The translations under genes and the position numbers were made by a program. 64,000 nt of DNA from Isochrysis galbana. Lineage: Eukaryota > Haptophyta > Isochrysidales > Isochrysidaceae. Shown piece by piece: positions 40,300 to 51,248 of the stretch; the first letter of the stretch is position 1, and each line of letters begins with the position of its first letter. The notes below the pieces were generated by a model. It was not told the origin of the DNA and made no database searches. It was given only the letters and a program-made list of their open reading frames with translations. The stretch is taken from positions 434,001 through 498,000 of the forward strand of contig CM030939.1 in the NCBI GenBank assembly GCA_018136815.1, written 5' to 3'.

Positions 40300-42455
40300 G
40301 ACTAACGCCACAGGATGTGCCTATTGCGCATTCCGCCCTGCGCCACCGGACACCGACACAGGTCGCCCCGACCACCCAGACAACTGGCGCTATGGCGCCG
40401 ATCGTTTCCCTTCCGTCTCGTCGCATATCGAGCCCGTGGTCATGCTCGATCCGTCATGTCCCCGCCGACGCGCGACTGGCGCGTCGAATTTTCGCCGCAA
40501 CTGAAGCTTATCATCACCCACAAACATTCTCTGGTTGACGGTGAACAATTGCAAGATTCCCAGTGGTACTCGTATCACTTCTTCGCCCGTGACGCCGATG
40601 CAATGCCTGCGGCATACTGGTATCTCAGTCCGAACGACGCGCTCACGTCTTTTGCTTCAACTTCCAATGGCTTGTGCATTCTGGCCAAATTTGTTGGGTT
40701 CATGTGCTTATCTCAAACCTCGTTTTGATGAGTCCCCCCATCAACCCCATCAACCCCATCAACAACACCAGACTCGCAACCTGGTTCCCGCTTCTTCTCC
40801 AGAACCTACAGCGTCAAACCTTTCAAAGCTCGCGACCCATAGCCAACATCCTCAACAAGAATTCGCATTTATGATGGGAGAATCCAACCTGGATGACTAT
40901 GACTCCCGCAAGTACCGTTGCCGTCCATTTGATGGCACTCCCGGCCGACCATTTGAACTTTTCTGCCGGGATTTTGGCATTTTGGCAATGCATTCTCGCG
41001 AGACTACATCGGTGATGCCGATCTCACCACTTGTATGTTGGGCCTAGATGTTGGAGGCTATCTTGAACAAGATCCCAACACTGACCGAGCAATATTCGGA
41101 GGCATACCCATGTTCCAATTCTACAACGCCGATGGGTCTATTCGGACGGCAGCAAGGCAACAACTTAATGACCACATCAAGCGCAGGAGGATCTTGTTCT
41201 CATATCTTATGGAACACATCTCCAATTCAAACATACGCGAAATGCTGACATCTCAAGCTCCTCATGATGGGGCCAAAGCGTATAAGATCCTCTATCAACA
41301 ATGTCACCAAGATGTAGATGATCTCACCTTAATGGAACATGATTATGAATGGGACTCAGTCTCTCTCCTCACGATCGGCATCAATGAGAGGATGTAACTT
41401 GAGGTTCCCTTTTTTTTAGGCCCCCGCATTGCCTTTTCTACACCTTATACAATTCTACTTCCCCCCCCCCCCAAATGTGTCCCTATATGCAAACACTTAT
41501 GGGTCCAATTGTTGCAGACGGGTCACTGCTTGTCACGGGACGAGGGAGTCGGCCGCGCGGATTAATTTCTGCGTCAAGGCCTTGCTCTCCCAAAAAGGGC
41601 TTCACATCGACGCAACCAACCACGACGGCTGGACCGGCCGTCTGAGCCTCCCCGTCCGCCGCCTTCGCCTCCGCCACCCGCCACCTCCTTTCACGCCGCC
41701 CTCCGCGCCGCCGCCCTCGCCACCGCCGCCCTCGCCCTCGCCGTCCCCCCCCGGCGCTGCCGCCCTCGCCGCCGCCGCCGTCTCTGTCTCCATCACCCAC
41801 GCCGCCTCCGTCGGCACCGCGACCATCCGAGCCTCCTAGGCCGCCCTCGCCGCCGCCGCCCGCGCCCTTACTTACCGCCGAGGGGGGGGGTATTGTTCCT
41901 TTTTTATATACATTTCACGGGGCATTTGTGAAAAAACAACCAAACCTGAGGTTGCAGCCTCTCAAATACTCCATCACCAACCTCATCGCTCACCTTCATA
42001 GCGTCTCAATGCAAAAAGACCCCCAAACAAACAAAAAACAAACGATCAACTTGTCATCAAGGATCTCTCATGTATCACCCCAGACATATCCGAGTCGTTA
42101 GCTCACAAATGCCAAGAAGAGATAGCTGCACCTCCTTCACAACGCAAATACTGGACAAACAACGAAAGGGATGCTATCAAACTATCAAACTCGCAGCTGG
42201 CGACCTACAACCATTATGGAGAATCAAATTCACCCAAGGGGCTATATCGATTCCGAAGGAGGGAGGTAGGCGCGCAACAGGTGGCGGGGTCCGTCCTGAC
42301 GCATCGTACTCGAAAGACACAGCGTTATCGGCAAAAACGGACCTACCAGCTCATCCTCCTCAACCGCCGAGGGCCGTTCTAACATCTGGCCAGGCATTAA
42401 AAGCGGCTAGATGCTATCGTTGTCAAGGGTCCGGGCATCAAGCGAACGTGTGCCC

Positions 42456-43163
42456 CCTCGCTCTCCTCGTCCTCGTCCTCGTGGTCCTTGTCCTCGTGGC
42501 GCTGCATGCTGACCTGTGCTAAGTTGTCTCATAGGTACCTACGGAGGTATTATGCCATAGGTATAGGTAGGGTCAATACCTATGTACCTCCGTAGTACAT
42601 AGGTAGTCACCTTATTGTAGGTATGCCAGACCAATCACCATAGGTACTATGATGTTGAATGCTGAATTTCGCGCCGCGGCGCGCGCGCACCGTCACCCGG
42701 GCCCCGACTGTATACCTACCGCGCATGCCCACAGCTTCATCCACACCACCACCACTACCAACACGCACTACTGGAGGACTCACGATAGGAATGCTAGGAG
42801 TACGCAAGTCCATCCATCATGACGCCATGATGTCGCAGTAGCGTGTGTCTACTCTTTTTTAACACAACCATCCCACAACTTGGTACGGTTCACGGTCTTC
42901 TCACCTACTAATTGATTTTCTGGAGGCCAAGGGTGGCTACAAGTAGTGCGCACTGCGAGTGAGGCCCGAGATCCCAGGCGAGCCATCGCTGGGGCTTACC
43001 TGCATGTGCCTCCTGAGTTTGCTGCAGCTGCTCATGCCTGTGGCGAGGGTGGAGACCGCTGTCATTGACCACACCGGAAAGGCGTTCTGGGGGCGGAGTT
43101 GCCACCAGCTCCGTAGACGCGCGAGGTCGCGCGAGGTCCGATCCGGGTGGGCGGCTAGACCAC
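42456..43163. other. Spacer with a long imperfect hairpin, 3' flank of Tic110
   Basis: TACCTACGGAGGTA (42536-42549) and TACCTCCGTAGTA (42585-42597) form the arms of a hairpin that also pairs ccataggtat with atacctatg inside. It looks like a small foldback element. Beyond it there is no recognised gene; the Tic110 3' UTR should lie near 43000-43163. Confidence 0.45.
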
Positions 43164-46100
43164 CTACTCCTCCTTGGCCAACCCCACGACGGTCTTGAGA
43201 AGGTTGAGGTCGGCCTGCCTGTCGGCATCGTCGGCACCGTCGGCCATCAGCTGCGATTGGAAGACCATATAGAGCTCACCCTTCTCCTTGTCCGAGACCA
43301 TCGGCACCTCGACGGCAGTGGGCGAGAGGTATGCGTACTTGAGAGTCCGCTTTAGCGCATTGACCGTCTCAACCATGGAGCCGCGGCGGAGGCAAGCCGT
43401 CGCCTGGAGCACGCCGCCCGCGCATCGCTTCGAGACGGATGCCTCGACCAGCTCGGTTGCACGCTCCTCCGAAACGTGGAATGCCTCGCATGATTCGATG
43501 AGTGCGTCAGTATTGTCGACCGTCAGTTCGCCCGTCTCGATCAGGTGCTCCATTTCGATGATGAACATCTTCTCGAGGCGCGCCTTGGGCACGGAGAGGT
43601 CGTTGCTTAAGTCGACGTCGAACAGTTCGGCGGCGGCTACGCATTTGCGGATCTCCTTGGGGTTTAGATTAGAAGAATCGAACATGGCTTCGATGAGCGT
43701 GGCGACGCGTGTGAGCTTCATCTCGCGAACGAGCTCGTCACATCGCTTCCGTGGCAGGTCGAGCGTCTCGCGGATCGTGTCGAGGAAGGCGAGCTCGGCG
43801 GGGCCGATGTCGCCGCCATCCATAAGCACGCGGCCGAGATAACGCCGGTAGATAGTGGCGCCTAGCTCATTGTGCACTGTGCGGATTATGTCGTTCTCTA
43901 GGCCGAGTACTAATGAGAGCCGTTTGAGGTTGCCGAAGAGGAGCGCGTTTTTGTCCTGGTCCGAGCCCTGGAAGGCCTCGACGAGGTACTCGCGGTAAAG
44001 GTCGGCGAGCTGGCGGCTCTCGAAGCGGCCCTTAAGCGATGTGCCCACTGTGTACACATCCGTCTCGACCATCGTCTTGTTGCCGTCAGCGAGCTCCTCC
44101 TCGACCATCTGCGGCACAAGAACGCGGGCGTTCACGCAAAAGTTGACAAGTTCAAGTGCACGCATGGCAACAGAGGCCTCATCAGCGATGTCGATCTGTG
44201 GATCCTTCTCGTTGGTCGCCGACTTCTCAAGCGCCTCGAGAGCCTTCTTGCCAAAGTGCACCATCTTGGCCTGCGCCTCTTCGGCGAACAGCTCCTCCGC
44301 CACCTCATTGGAGAGCACGAGCCGTTGACGAAGCTTGACGAGACCCTCCCAGTACTCGTCGGGTACCTTGCCGTCGGTCTCGAAGACCTCGCGCACCGAC
44401 TTGCGGTAGGCGGGCGAGCAGAATTCTTTGTGCACCGCGAAGACCTGACTGATGGAGAGGCCGAGGAACTCGCGCAACTGGTTGAGCTCGGTCGATTGGT
44501 CCTCTGAGAGGATGGCGCCTTCAGGCGTCATGACGCCAAGCTTACGCGAGTACGCCTCGACCGCGATGCCGGCGGCGACCGACTCGGGGAGCGCGAGGTC
44601 GCGGCGCGAGTCCTCGAGCTTCTTCTGTGCCTCGGCCGAGAGTGCGCCACTGACCGCATCCTCTATCGCACGGCGCAGCATTGGGCCAGCCGCCGCCTCG
44701 TATACTCGCGCAGCGGACACCTTGGAGAGGCCGAAGATGTGGCGCAGTGCGGCGAGTTTTGTCTCATCAGCTTCGTCGACCTTCATGTCGTTGAGGCAGG
44801 TGAGTAGCTGGAGGCGGTAGAGTGACAAGACGTCGGCATCACGCAGCGCGAATACGCCAACGTCTGCGTATACATTAGCGTCAGCCGTCAGCGCCCCCGT
44901 CTTCTCGCAGAAGGAGACCACCTCATCAACGATCGCTAACGCCTGTTCACTGTTTTGCACACGGAGCGACTGCGCCGCACCAGAGAGCATGTCGGCCGCC
45001 TTGGCACGCATCACCTTGCGTTCGAGCGCAGCGGTGGTCTCGGTGCCTAGCGCCAATTCCTGCTGACGTGCCACAAGCGTGCGCCTGACGGTCGCTGCCA
45101 CTTCTGCGGCTTCGGCCGCTGGCGTGGCCTGAAGCTGCACGAGGCTCTCAGTGATGGCTGATTCGTAGAGCGGCTGTGTCAGCTTGGCGAGCTCGGCAGC
45201 GGTGGTCTCGTCGGACAAGCCGAGGAGGTCGGCGGCGGCCGCGAGGCGGGCGGCATCCTCGGCCGAGAGCGCGGCTGCGGTGCCCACCTCCGGCTGGAGG
45301 AGTTCACGCGCAAGCCGCGAGTAGACCTCAGCGTGCAACCGGTCAGCGGTTGCTGTCGAGACGCCGAGTGAAGCACGCACCGAGCTGAGCTGCTCGGGCG
45401 TGGCGGGCAAGTCGTTGAGGACGGCAGAAGAGAGTGTCTTCTCATAGAAAGGGAGGGCGCATGACTCGGCGCGCTCGACCCACTCCTCTGCCGATAGGCC
45501 GAAGAGCCTTTGCGCGCGCATCGCCTCATAGCGGTAGCCCTCTGCCGACTCGTCGACCGAGATGAGTCGCTCAGCGAGGAAGATGTATTTGGTCAGGATG
45601 CGCTTCGAATCTGAGGGCTCGGTGTCCTCGAGGTAGGCACGGTGGCGCGAATAGAGCGCACGGCCGGCCGCGTAGACCTGCGTGCCCACTGCCGCGGGCG
45701 ACAGGCGCAGCAGCCGCTTGAGGCTGAGCAATTCGGAGAGCTCTGAGGTGAGAATCTGAGGCTCCTCAAGGCATGCGCTGAGGTAGACAAGGAATAGCTC
45801 GGCGAGTTGCTTGTTGAAGCGAGAGCGTGAGACACCGTACTGCTCAGCAAGTGATTCAATCTCTTCCGGCGTGACCGAACCCAAACCGCGGGCGAGCAGC
45901 GCCGCAGCAGCCGTGACCGCAGTCTCTCTCCTCTCCTCTGCAAGCCTTTTCCTCGCAAGCATCCCGAGTGCTCCTGCCCCGACCCCGCCGATCGCGTTCA
46001 CCACGAGGCGGCTCGAGGGCGTGACGACGTATCCAACGGCTGCTGCCGCTGCAACGAGCCCGGCCAATCCGCCCTGCGCCGCCGAAGGGCCCACATCCTT

Positions 46101-46247
46101 GATCTTCTGCCGAACGATTGGCTGAGACGAGACGTATGTTGAGTAGACCTCAGTCGCGGCAGCCATGTGGGGGGCGTAGACGCGCGGCGGAGCGTGTGGG
46201 ACAAGGGGGAGCAGAGCCAGCAGCGGCGCCAGCGCGAAGAAAAGCAT
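43164..46247 (-). CDS. TIC110: Tic110-like protein of the plastid inner envelope
   Basis: A single exon encodes 1027 residues from the ATG at 46247 (plant Tic110 is about 1000). The N-terminus is a signal peptide (MLFFALAPLLALLPLVPHAP). Two nearby hydrophobic segments follow (GGLAGLVAAAAAVGYVV and NAIGGVGAGALGMLA), as in Tic110, and then a long all-helical body with repeated LxxLxxxLGLS-type units (for example RLAAAADLLGLSDETTAAEL, LRHIFGLSKVSAARVYEAAA, QLREFLGLSISQVFAVHKEF). Tic110 is a scaffold of the inner-envelope import machinery that binds preproteins and stromal chaperones. The secretory leader on a plastid protein indicates a plastid with extra membranes. The frame is open further upstream, but without an ATG. 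Confidence 0.85.
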   Translation of the reverse strand: MLFFALAPLLALLPLVPHAPPRVYAPHMAAATEVYSTYVSSQPIVRQKIKDVGPSAAQGGLAGLVAAAAAVGYVVTPSSRLVVNAIGGVGAGALGMLARKRLAEERRETAVTAAAALLARGLGSVTPEEIESLAEQYGVSRSRFNKQLAELFLVYLSACLEEPQILTSELSELLSLKRLLRLSPAAVGTQVYAAGRALYSRHRAYLEDTEPSDSKRILTKYIFLAERLISVDESAEGYRYEAMRAQRLFGLSAEEWVERAESCALPFYEKTLSSAVLNDLPATPEQLSSVRASLGVSTATADRLHAEVYSRLARELLQPEVGTAAALSAEDAARLAAAADLLGLSDETTAAELAKLTQPLYESAITESLVQLQATPAAEAAEVAATVRRTLVARQQELALGTETTAALERKVMRAKAADMLSGAAQSLRVQNSEQALAIVDEVVSFCEKTGALTADANVYADVGVFALRDADVLSLYRLQLLTCLNDMKVDEADETKLAALRHIFGLSKVSAARVYEAAAGPMLRRAIEDAVSGALSAEAQKKLEDSRRDLALPESVAAGIAVEAYSRKLGVMTPEGAILSEDQSTELNQLREFLGLSISQVFAVHKEFCSPAYRKSVREVFETDGKVPDEYWEGLVKLRQRLVLSNEVAEELFAEEAQAKMVHFGKKALEALEKSATNEKDPQIDIADEASVAMRALELVNFCVNARVLVPQMVEEELADGNKTMVETDVYTVGTSLKGRFESRQLADLYREYLVEAFQGSDQDKNALLFGNLKRLSLVLGLENDIIRTVHNELGATIYRRYLGRVLMDGGDIGPAELAFLDTIRETLDLPRKRCDELVREMKLTRVATLIEAMFDSSNLNPKEIRKCVAAAELFDVDLSNDLSVPKARLEKMFIIEMEHLIETGELTVDNTDALIESCEAFHVSEERATELVEASVSKRCAGGVLQATACLRRGSMVETVNALKRTLKYAYLSPTAVEVPMVSDKEKGELYMVFQSQLMADGADDADRQADLNLLKTVVGLAKEE

Positions 46248-46389
46248 GGAGGGAGAGACGGGGGGCGGAAGGGGGAAGGGAAAGAGGTGGGGTGAGCGGC
46301 GAGGGACGAACGCCGCGTGGACCCGCGCGGAAGGGGGGTGCGGCCGGGGGAGCGGAGATCGGGCGAGCAAGATTACTTTGAGACCGGCG

Positions 46390-49385
46390 CGGCGATACAG
46401 GAGGGAGCCCTCAGTCTGTTTTCTTTTTCCCCTTCATCACACCTGGTTATATCCGGTTTTCGATCAGAGATCAGGATCAGAGCGACGACGCCCTACATGG
46501 TACATGGGAGACAAGTATTCACCATATTTGGACGGCAACTTGCTCTTATAATAATAATATAACTGAGCATTAGTACCAAGGTGGCGTTCCGTCGAAAGAG
46601 GGCCAGCACATGAACATGAATGAACATGAACGTTTTATTTTCACATATCTATGAAGTAAATGTTATCAACCTACTCTTAGAGTAGGGGTCATGGGGGGGT
46701 GCCTCGCGCCCCTCCCCTCAGGCACTAACGCCCCTCCGGGAGGGCCTGTCAGTCACCCTCAAGCCAGGCCTTTTGGCATGTGCTGTGAGCACTCAACACA
46801 CCCAGCCAGACCCAGACCTTCCCCTTCCCAGACCGCGCAACGCAACTCGCACTCCCTCGCCCAGACCCACACCAAATCGTACTGAACCACCCCACTGTTG
46901 CGGGTAAAGGGGGGGGGCCTTGTACACTCCCCCCTCGTATGTTCCGTTTCTAGGTTTTCCCGCGCGACTCCCTCTCCGTCGCCGCGCCCTAGTTCCCTTC
47001 TCCCCCGCATCGTCCCGAATCGGTCCGTCTCCCGTCTCCCCTCTCCTCTCCTCTCCCGGTTCCCCCCGCGGAAGCCCTCTCCCCCCTCTCCCTCCCCGTC
47101 TCTCCCGCCCGAGAGCTTCCAACTATCAATAAAACTGATAGGGTCATGGGGGCCGCTTTCCCCCCCCTCCTCCATCGCAGACACCCTCTGGGTGGGCCTG
47201 CACAATCATCCCGAGCCCCTGGCTGCTGGCAGGGGCTGAGCTGACATCATTCCTGCCCAGACTACCGCCAAGCGCGCGCCGCGCGCCGCACGCATTCGCC
47301 TGCTGCACATGTTCCCCATCGTACTGACCCACCCCTTCTCCACTGAGTCACAGAGCATCCGAGCCGCCAGGAAGGCACCCAGGGCCAGCGGGCCAACGAG
47401 GCCAGCGAGGGAGGGGCAGGGGAGGCCAGGGGCCCAGCCCCAGCCTCCACTGCCCCCTGAGCTGGCCCTGCTGGTCCTCTGAGGGGACCCGAGGGTCCCC
47501 TCCGAAGGGGGCTATGGCGCGCGCGGCTTCGTCTATCTGAGTCTTCTCGTCGAGTGTGTACTCGTCCGCTAAGGGGTATTCTAGGTGTTTTGGGCCTTTT
47601 AGCCCGTCTCCCCATTTAGCGGGGTGGTGGTAGTGTCTTTCCTCGCCCGGTTTTGCTACTTCGGTTGTGTAGCGGGGCTGTCGAACACGCGATGACTACT
47701 GGCTCGTGGGCAGAGGGCCGTTCGATCGAGCCGGCAGCTGACGCGGCCGTGAAGGAGTCGGAGGTAGTTTCTTGCGGGAATATGTCTGAGAGGTCATGGT
47801 AGAAGTCGGGTCTGACAGCTTCTACCATCGAGTGAGAGGGACGAGAAGAGAGACGGAGGTTCGGAGGCTCACAACGCGCGGCGTTGGAGGGTAGGGCCGA
47901 GGCTAGCTAGCGAGCTAGAGGAAGAGAGAGAAGGAGAATGAGAGCTTCTTAGGTCCAAGGTAGGCACGAGGGACTACAACGCAGGGACTCAAAAAAGGTC
48001 CTTCCGTCACACAGACACACACGAACTAAACCAAACAGGGCGAAAACTAACCACACTCAGGGCGGACTGTCAAGCGTCGGCACCAAGGCAACTCATCGGC
48101 GCACAGACACGCGAAACATAGAAGTCGGAACACCGAGAGCAGACCTCGCTGTGGAGCTACCGCCGAGATACGAAGAGAAGACGGAAGACTACAACCGGTG
48201 CATGAAGAGAAGACGGAAGACAGTCATGGAACGTTTGATGACATCGAAAGAAAGTAAGAGAAGGGGTAGAATGTCGCCGACGAGACCCTGAGGCTTAAAA
48301 TAAACCACCGGTTAGAAGTAAAAGTCTGTCATCGTATGGAATACGACAGGGGCGCGGGAGTGACACGCTCCTAAGGCGGGGCGTGCGCGGTGGTGTGTCC
48401 CTCCCTATCCGCAACACTACCTCCTCTCCCCCTCCCGCTCCCCCCCTCGTTCCTTTTTCTTCGGTTTTGGGGGGTCGGCCCATGTACACTACTTTGGGCC
48501 TCGCGTTTGGGGTGGGGTGGGGCAGGCCTCTTGTGCTTCTCTGTGTTGGCTTCGGGTCAAGCTCGACCCTGTGTGGGACCCTGCTCATGCCAGAAGGCAG
48601 AGCATGGGGTTGACCGACAGGCCCCCCGGAGCAGGGGAATTGGTGCTTGAGAGGGGGGGCGCGAGGCTTCTTCCCCCTATGCTGAACTAAGTGTAAACTT
48701 AGTTATGAGGTGGAGGTTCAATTGCACTCGCATACTCGCATCGCGCATCGCTCGCACTCTGTAGCTGTAGTCCCCTCGCCAACGTGGCAAGGCGTTAGCG
48801 GCGGCGCGGCGCCGGCAGTTTTGTTTGTAGGACGCCAGTTTTGTTGTTGCCGCTTGCGAGCTGCTGGAGCTGATACAAGTTTCTGATATCTGATATCAGT
48901 GTAAGCTCAAAAACCCTGCGAGCTCGCGAGCTGACGCAACAACCATGGCCAAATCCGCCGTGTTCGCATAGAGCAAGGCTTTGCTCAGTAGCGTGTATCT
49001 TTCTAGCGTTCTTATAAGCACCGATTCTTCTGACTTCTGAGAATGCGGCGCCGTCGGGAAAGGGAGATGGGCGCGAGAGGGGAACTGTAAGGGCGGCGTG
49101 ATAGCATAGTAGGTAGTATCTAGATCCCCATACGTGTCAGCCCTGAATCTTCAGAAGTTTTTTTTCGACGGAACGCGACCTGATTCTCCTCTCTCCAATA
49201 GAGCCGCAGCGAGCGAGGGTACCTCGGTACCTCTTCTTTCTCTCTTCCCTCTTCTCTCACGCCATTCCAATGTCCGACCTGGCTCAATCATGATGAGGCA
49301 CAACTCTCTCGCAGACCAATGAGTACGCGGTCTCCCTCGACATGTATTTTCACTTTCAGCCTTCACCAACCATGCTACATCGGCT
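46390..49385. repeat. 3-kb repeat-rich spacer; no host gene recognised
   Basis: Contents left to right: a GTACTAATGCTCAGTTATATTA retroposon end (inverted, 46540-46580); a gcgttccgtcgaaagagg terminus (46585-46608); a hairpin CCTACTCTTAGAGTAGG (46671-46687) followed by GGTCATGGGG; a GTGTACAAGGCCCC motif near 46905 (inverted); a hairpin CTATCAATAAAACTGATAG (47123-47141) followed by GGTCATGGGG; a family-B-like body (47395-47480); retroposon 3' sequence on the minus strand (48400-48550); a family-B hairpin (48685-48704); and a GAATCTTCAGAAG + T end at 49146-49165 abutting cgacggaacgcgacc. The Tic110 promoter should lie at 46250-46400. Confidence 0.55.
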
Positions 49386-50492
49386 CTATGTGACGCAACA
49401 ATCCCAAAAGTACATCTTCATGGCGCTAGAAAAGGAGTGGGGAGAAATGCCACAAAAGAGGCCCTGATCGTGTGAGCGGTAGTGTGGGCAGTCGAGAAGG
49501 ATAGTCGCGTCCGCCGGTCGTTCCAAGCCACAAGTGAGACTGTTAATGAATCCGTGCCACACCTTGCATGATGCCAGGTGCTTTTGCATTGTAGCAGCGA
49601 CACACTTCAGCTGCTTGGCATTGGCGTGTAGGATAGCGCACTGCCGCTCGCATCGGTGCACGGTGGCGTTCGCATAGCCAAATTGGGGCGATAGCTGCCT
49701 GTTCCACTCGCAGCCCAGTTGGTAGAAGAGCGCGGGCCACATGGCTTCCATGTGAGTGTACAACGTCTGGTCGCCTAAGTAGCCAATCCTCTTGGCGGAC
49801 TTGCCGCGGCCAAAGTAGTCGAGCGCCGCGTTGTAGTCGTCGGAGGCGCGCATGCGTGTCAAGTCCAACAGCTGGACACCGCCGTTTTTGCCACGCTCCG
49901 TCCAGCCGCTACTTTTTTCGTACAAGTTACTCTGCTCTCGGCCGAGGGCGAGAACGGTCAAGGGACCAAAGTCGCGGAAGACACTCCATAGCTGCGATAA
50001 TGGTTTGAGAACGACAACGTCTGTGTCCAGCAACAGAATTCGATCGATGCTGGCCGGGAGCATAAGGTGGAGAAGTGGCTTCCAAACGTAGTGGCGCCCC
50101 GGCCCGTGGCATAGACGCGCAAGGTTCGAGTAAAGGCATTGCGCGAGTGTGGAGCGGTTGCCACCGCCCGGGTTCATCACGCCACTCCTAAAGTGCCAGA
50201 GGTTGTGCAGCACGAATCCGGGCGGAAGTTTGGGCCCAGGGTCGTAGAAGAGGAGTGCGTGTGGGACGATGGAGGTGCGCGTGTCCTCGACGTGTCTAGC
50301 CAGTCGGAGGAGCGTCTCGTGCTCATCAAGCCGGGCATGCGGGCGCGTATCAAAGAAGCCGACATGGATCGCGTCCGGTGGCCACGGAAACGCGCCACGC
50401 GGCGCTAGCTCAACCAGACTGGGCCAGGGCGCAGCGGACGGCTGGTCGACGCAGCCAGCCGCTGGAGTCACGGGCAAGCGCGGCGTAGGCAT
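49386..50492 (-). CDS. Glycosyltransferase family 8-like protein
   Basis: A single exon encodes 368 residues. The GT8 hallmarks are in order: a DxD metal/sugar-nucleotide motif in RILLLDTDVVVLKPL (residues 156-158), NGGVQLLDL (203-211), GDQTLYT (240-246), CEWNRQLS (261-268) and a late His in ILHANAKQLK. These enzymes transfer sugars with retention of configuration, and the closest look is to xylosyltransferase/LARGE-type members working in the Golgi. No signal anchor is present in this frame. The frame is open for some 20 codons above the ATG at 50492, so an upstream exon may supply one. Eight or more Cys in the last 100 residues suggest a secreted or lumenal fold. Confidence 0.82.
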   Translation of the reverse strand: MPTPRLPVTPAAGCVDQPSAAPWPSLVELAPRGAFPWPPDAIHVGFFDTRPHARLDEHETLLRLARHVEDTRTSIVPHALLFYDPGPKLPPGFVLHNLWHFRSGVMNPGGGNRSTLAQCLYSNLARLCHGPGRHYVWKPLLHLMLPASIDRILLLDTDVVVLKPLSQLWSVFRDFGPLTVLALGREQSNLYEKSSGWTERGKNGGVQLLDLTRMRASDDYNAALDYFGRGKSAKRIGYLGDQTLYTHMEAMWPALFYQLGCEWNRQLSPQFGYANATVHRCERQCAILHANAKQLKCVAATMQKHLASCKVWHGFINSLTCGLERPADATILLDCPHYRSHDQGLFCGISPHSFSSAMKMYFWDCCVT

Positions 50493-50639
50493 GCCGGTCG
50501 GCGGGCCGCCTCGTCTGGCTCGAGGGATGAGAGGATAGGCGGCGGCGCCTGGGGCGGTGGGGCGGCGGCGGGGGGAGCGAGCCCGGAGTGCGATAGCTCT
50601 TTTCAGTGACTTTTCTTGTATGACCAGCGGGCTTTAGTT

Positions 50640-51248
50640 TGCGCTAGTGAACGGCAACGGAGCAGCAAGGGGGCGCGCATGGACTGGAGGAAAGAAGGAG
50701 AAAACAAAACTCCCCCCAGGGAGTCGCCAGCCGCCGCTTGCGCAAGGCTTGCGGGGCGTTTTTCCGGGTTGCTTTAATCGCATCTTTGGTGATGTCTGAG
50801 ACTGTGATCGCGTCTAGCGCGATCTTTCCTTTTCGTATGGCGTACTCATCCGCCAACGGCCAACGGGTATTTGTCAGCACATTCGCGAGCCTCTGCAGGC
50901 TATTTCGCTATTTTCCGCTCTACCGTTATAACCGCGATGGTCAATCATCAATCTTCGTTCTTATGTCTATCTATACGTCTACGACGTCTCCACGCTTCTA
51001 TCAATCACTACACTTCATTCAATGTTGGTCTACTATTATATCCATGTGGCCAAGCAGCTTCTATACAGGCTTCTTTCTACTCGGAATATGAATATGCTCT
51101 AGCTCTGGACCACCCAGGCATGGAGATCAAGGGAGTAGTAAGCACGTGTCGATGAAGACCAAGGAAGTAGCGAGCATCTTGCTTGCTAAAGTACACCCTC
51201 AAGAACCTCAAGCGTCTAGACTCTGTAAGTCTATCTAACACCTCTGTA
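50640..51248 (+). repeat. Dispersed repeat, left part
   Basis: Positions 50880-51248 match 39430-39806 (gcattcgcgagcctctgcag and onward). At 51248 the match breaks in the middle of cctctgta because of an insertion. The upstream 50640-50880 holds no recognised gene; the GT8 promoter is expected at 50493-50640. Confidence 0.6.

Larger units (their letters stand above)
38520..42455 (+). mobile_element. Ty1/copia-type element, 5' leader and gag, interrupted and decayed
   Basis: The leader 38520-38990 equals 6370-6830. After a nested retroposon (39086-40299) the element resumes with gag: DDYDSRKYRCRPFDGTPGRP, then, after a frame change near 41035, MLGLDVGGYLEQDPNTDRAI and KRRRILFSYLMEHISNSNIR, then AYKILYQQCHQDVDDLTLME. 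A CCHC zinc knuckle, CYRCQGSGHQANVC (C-x2-C-x4-H-x4-C), lies at about 42412-42453. A Pro-rich GC tract (41640-41880) and frame breaks separate the parts. Protease, integrase and reverse transcriptase are absent. Copia rather than gypsy is inferred from pol pieces of this kind elsewhere in the window. Confidence 0.65.

Noticed and set aside
41640-41880. Proline-rich ORF (PPPSPPPP-like) as pherophorin gene
   Set aside because: It lies inside decayed copia gag sequence, has frame breaks on both sides and no signal peptide.
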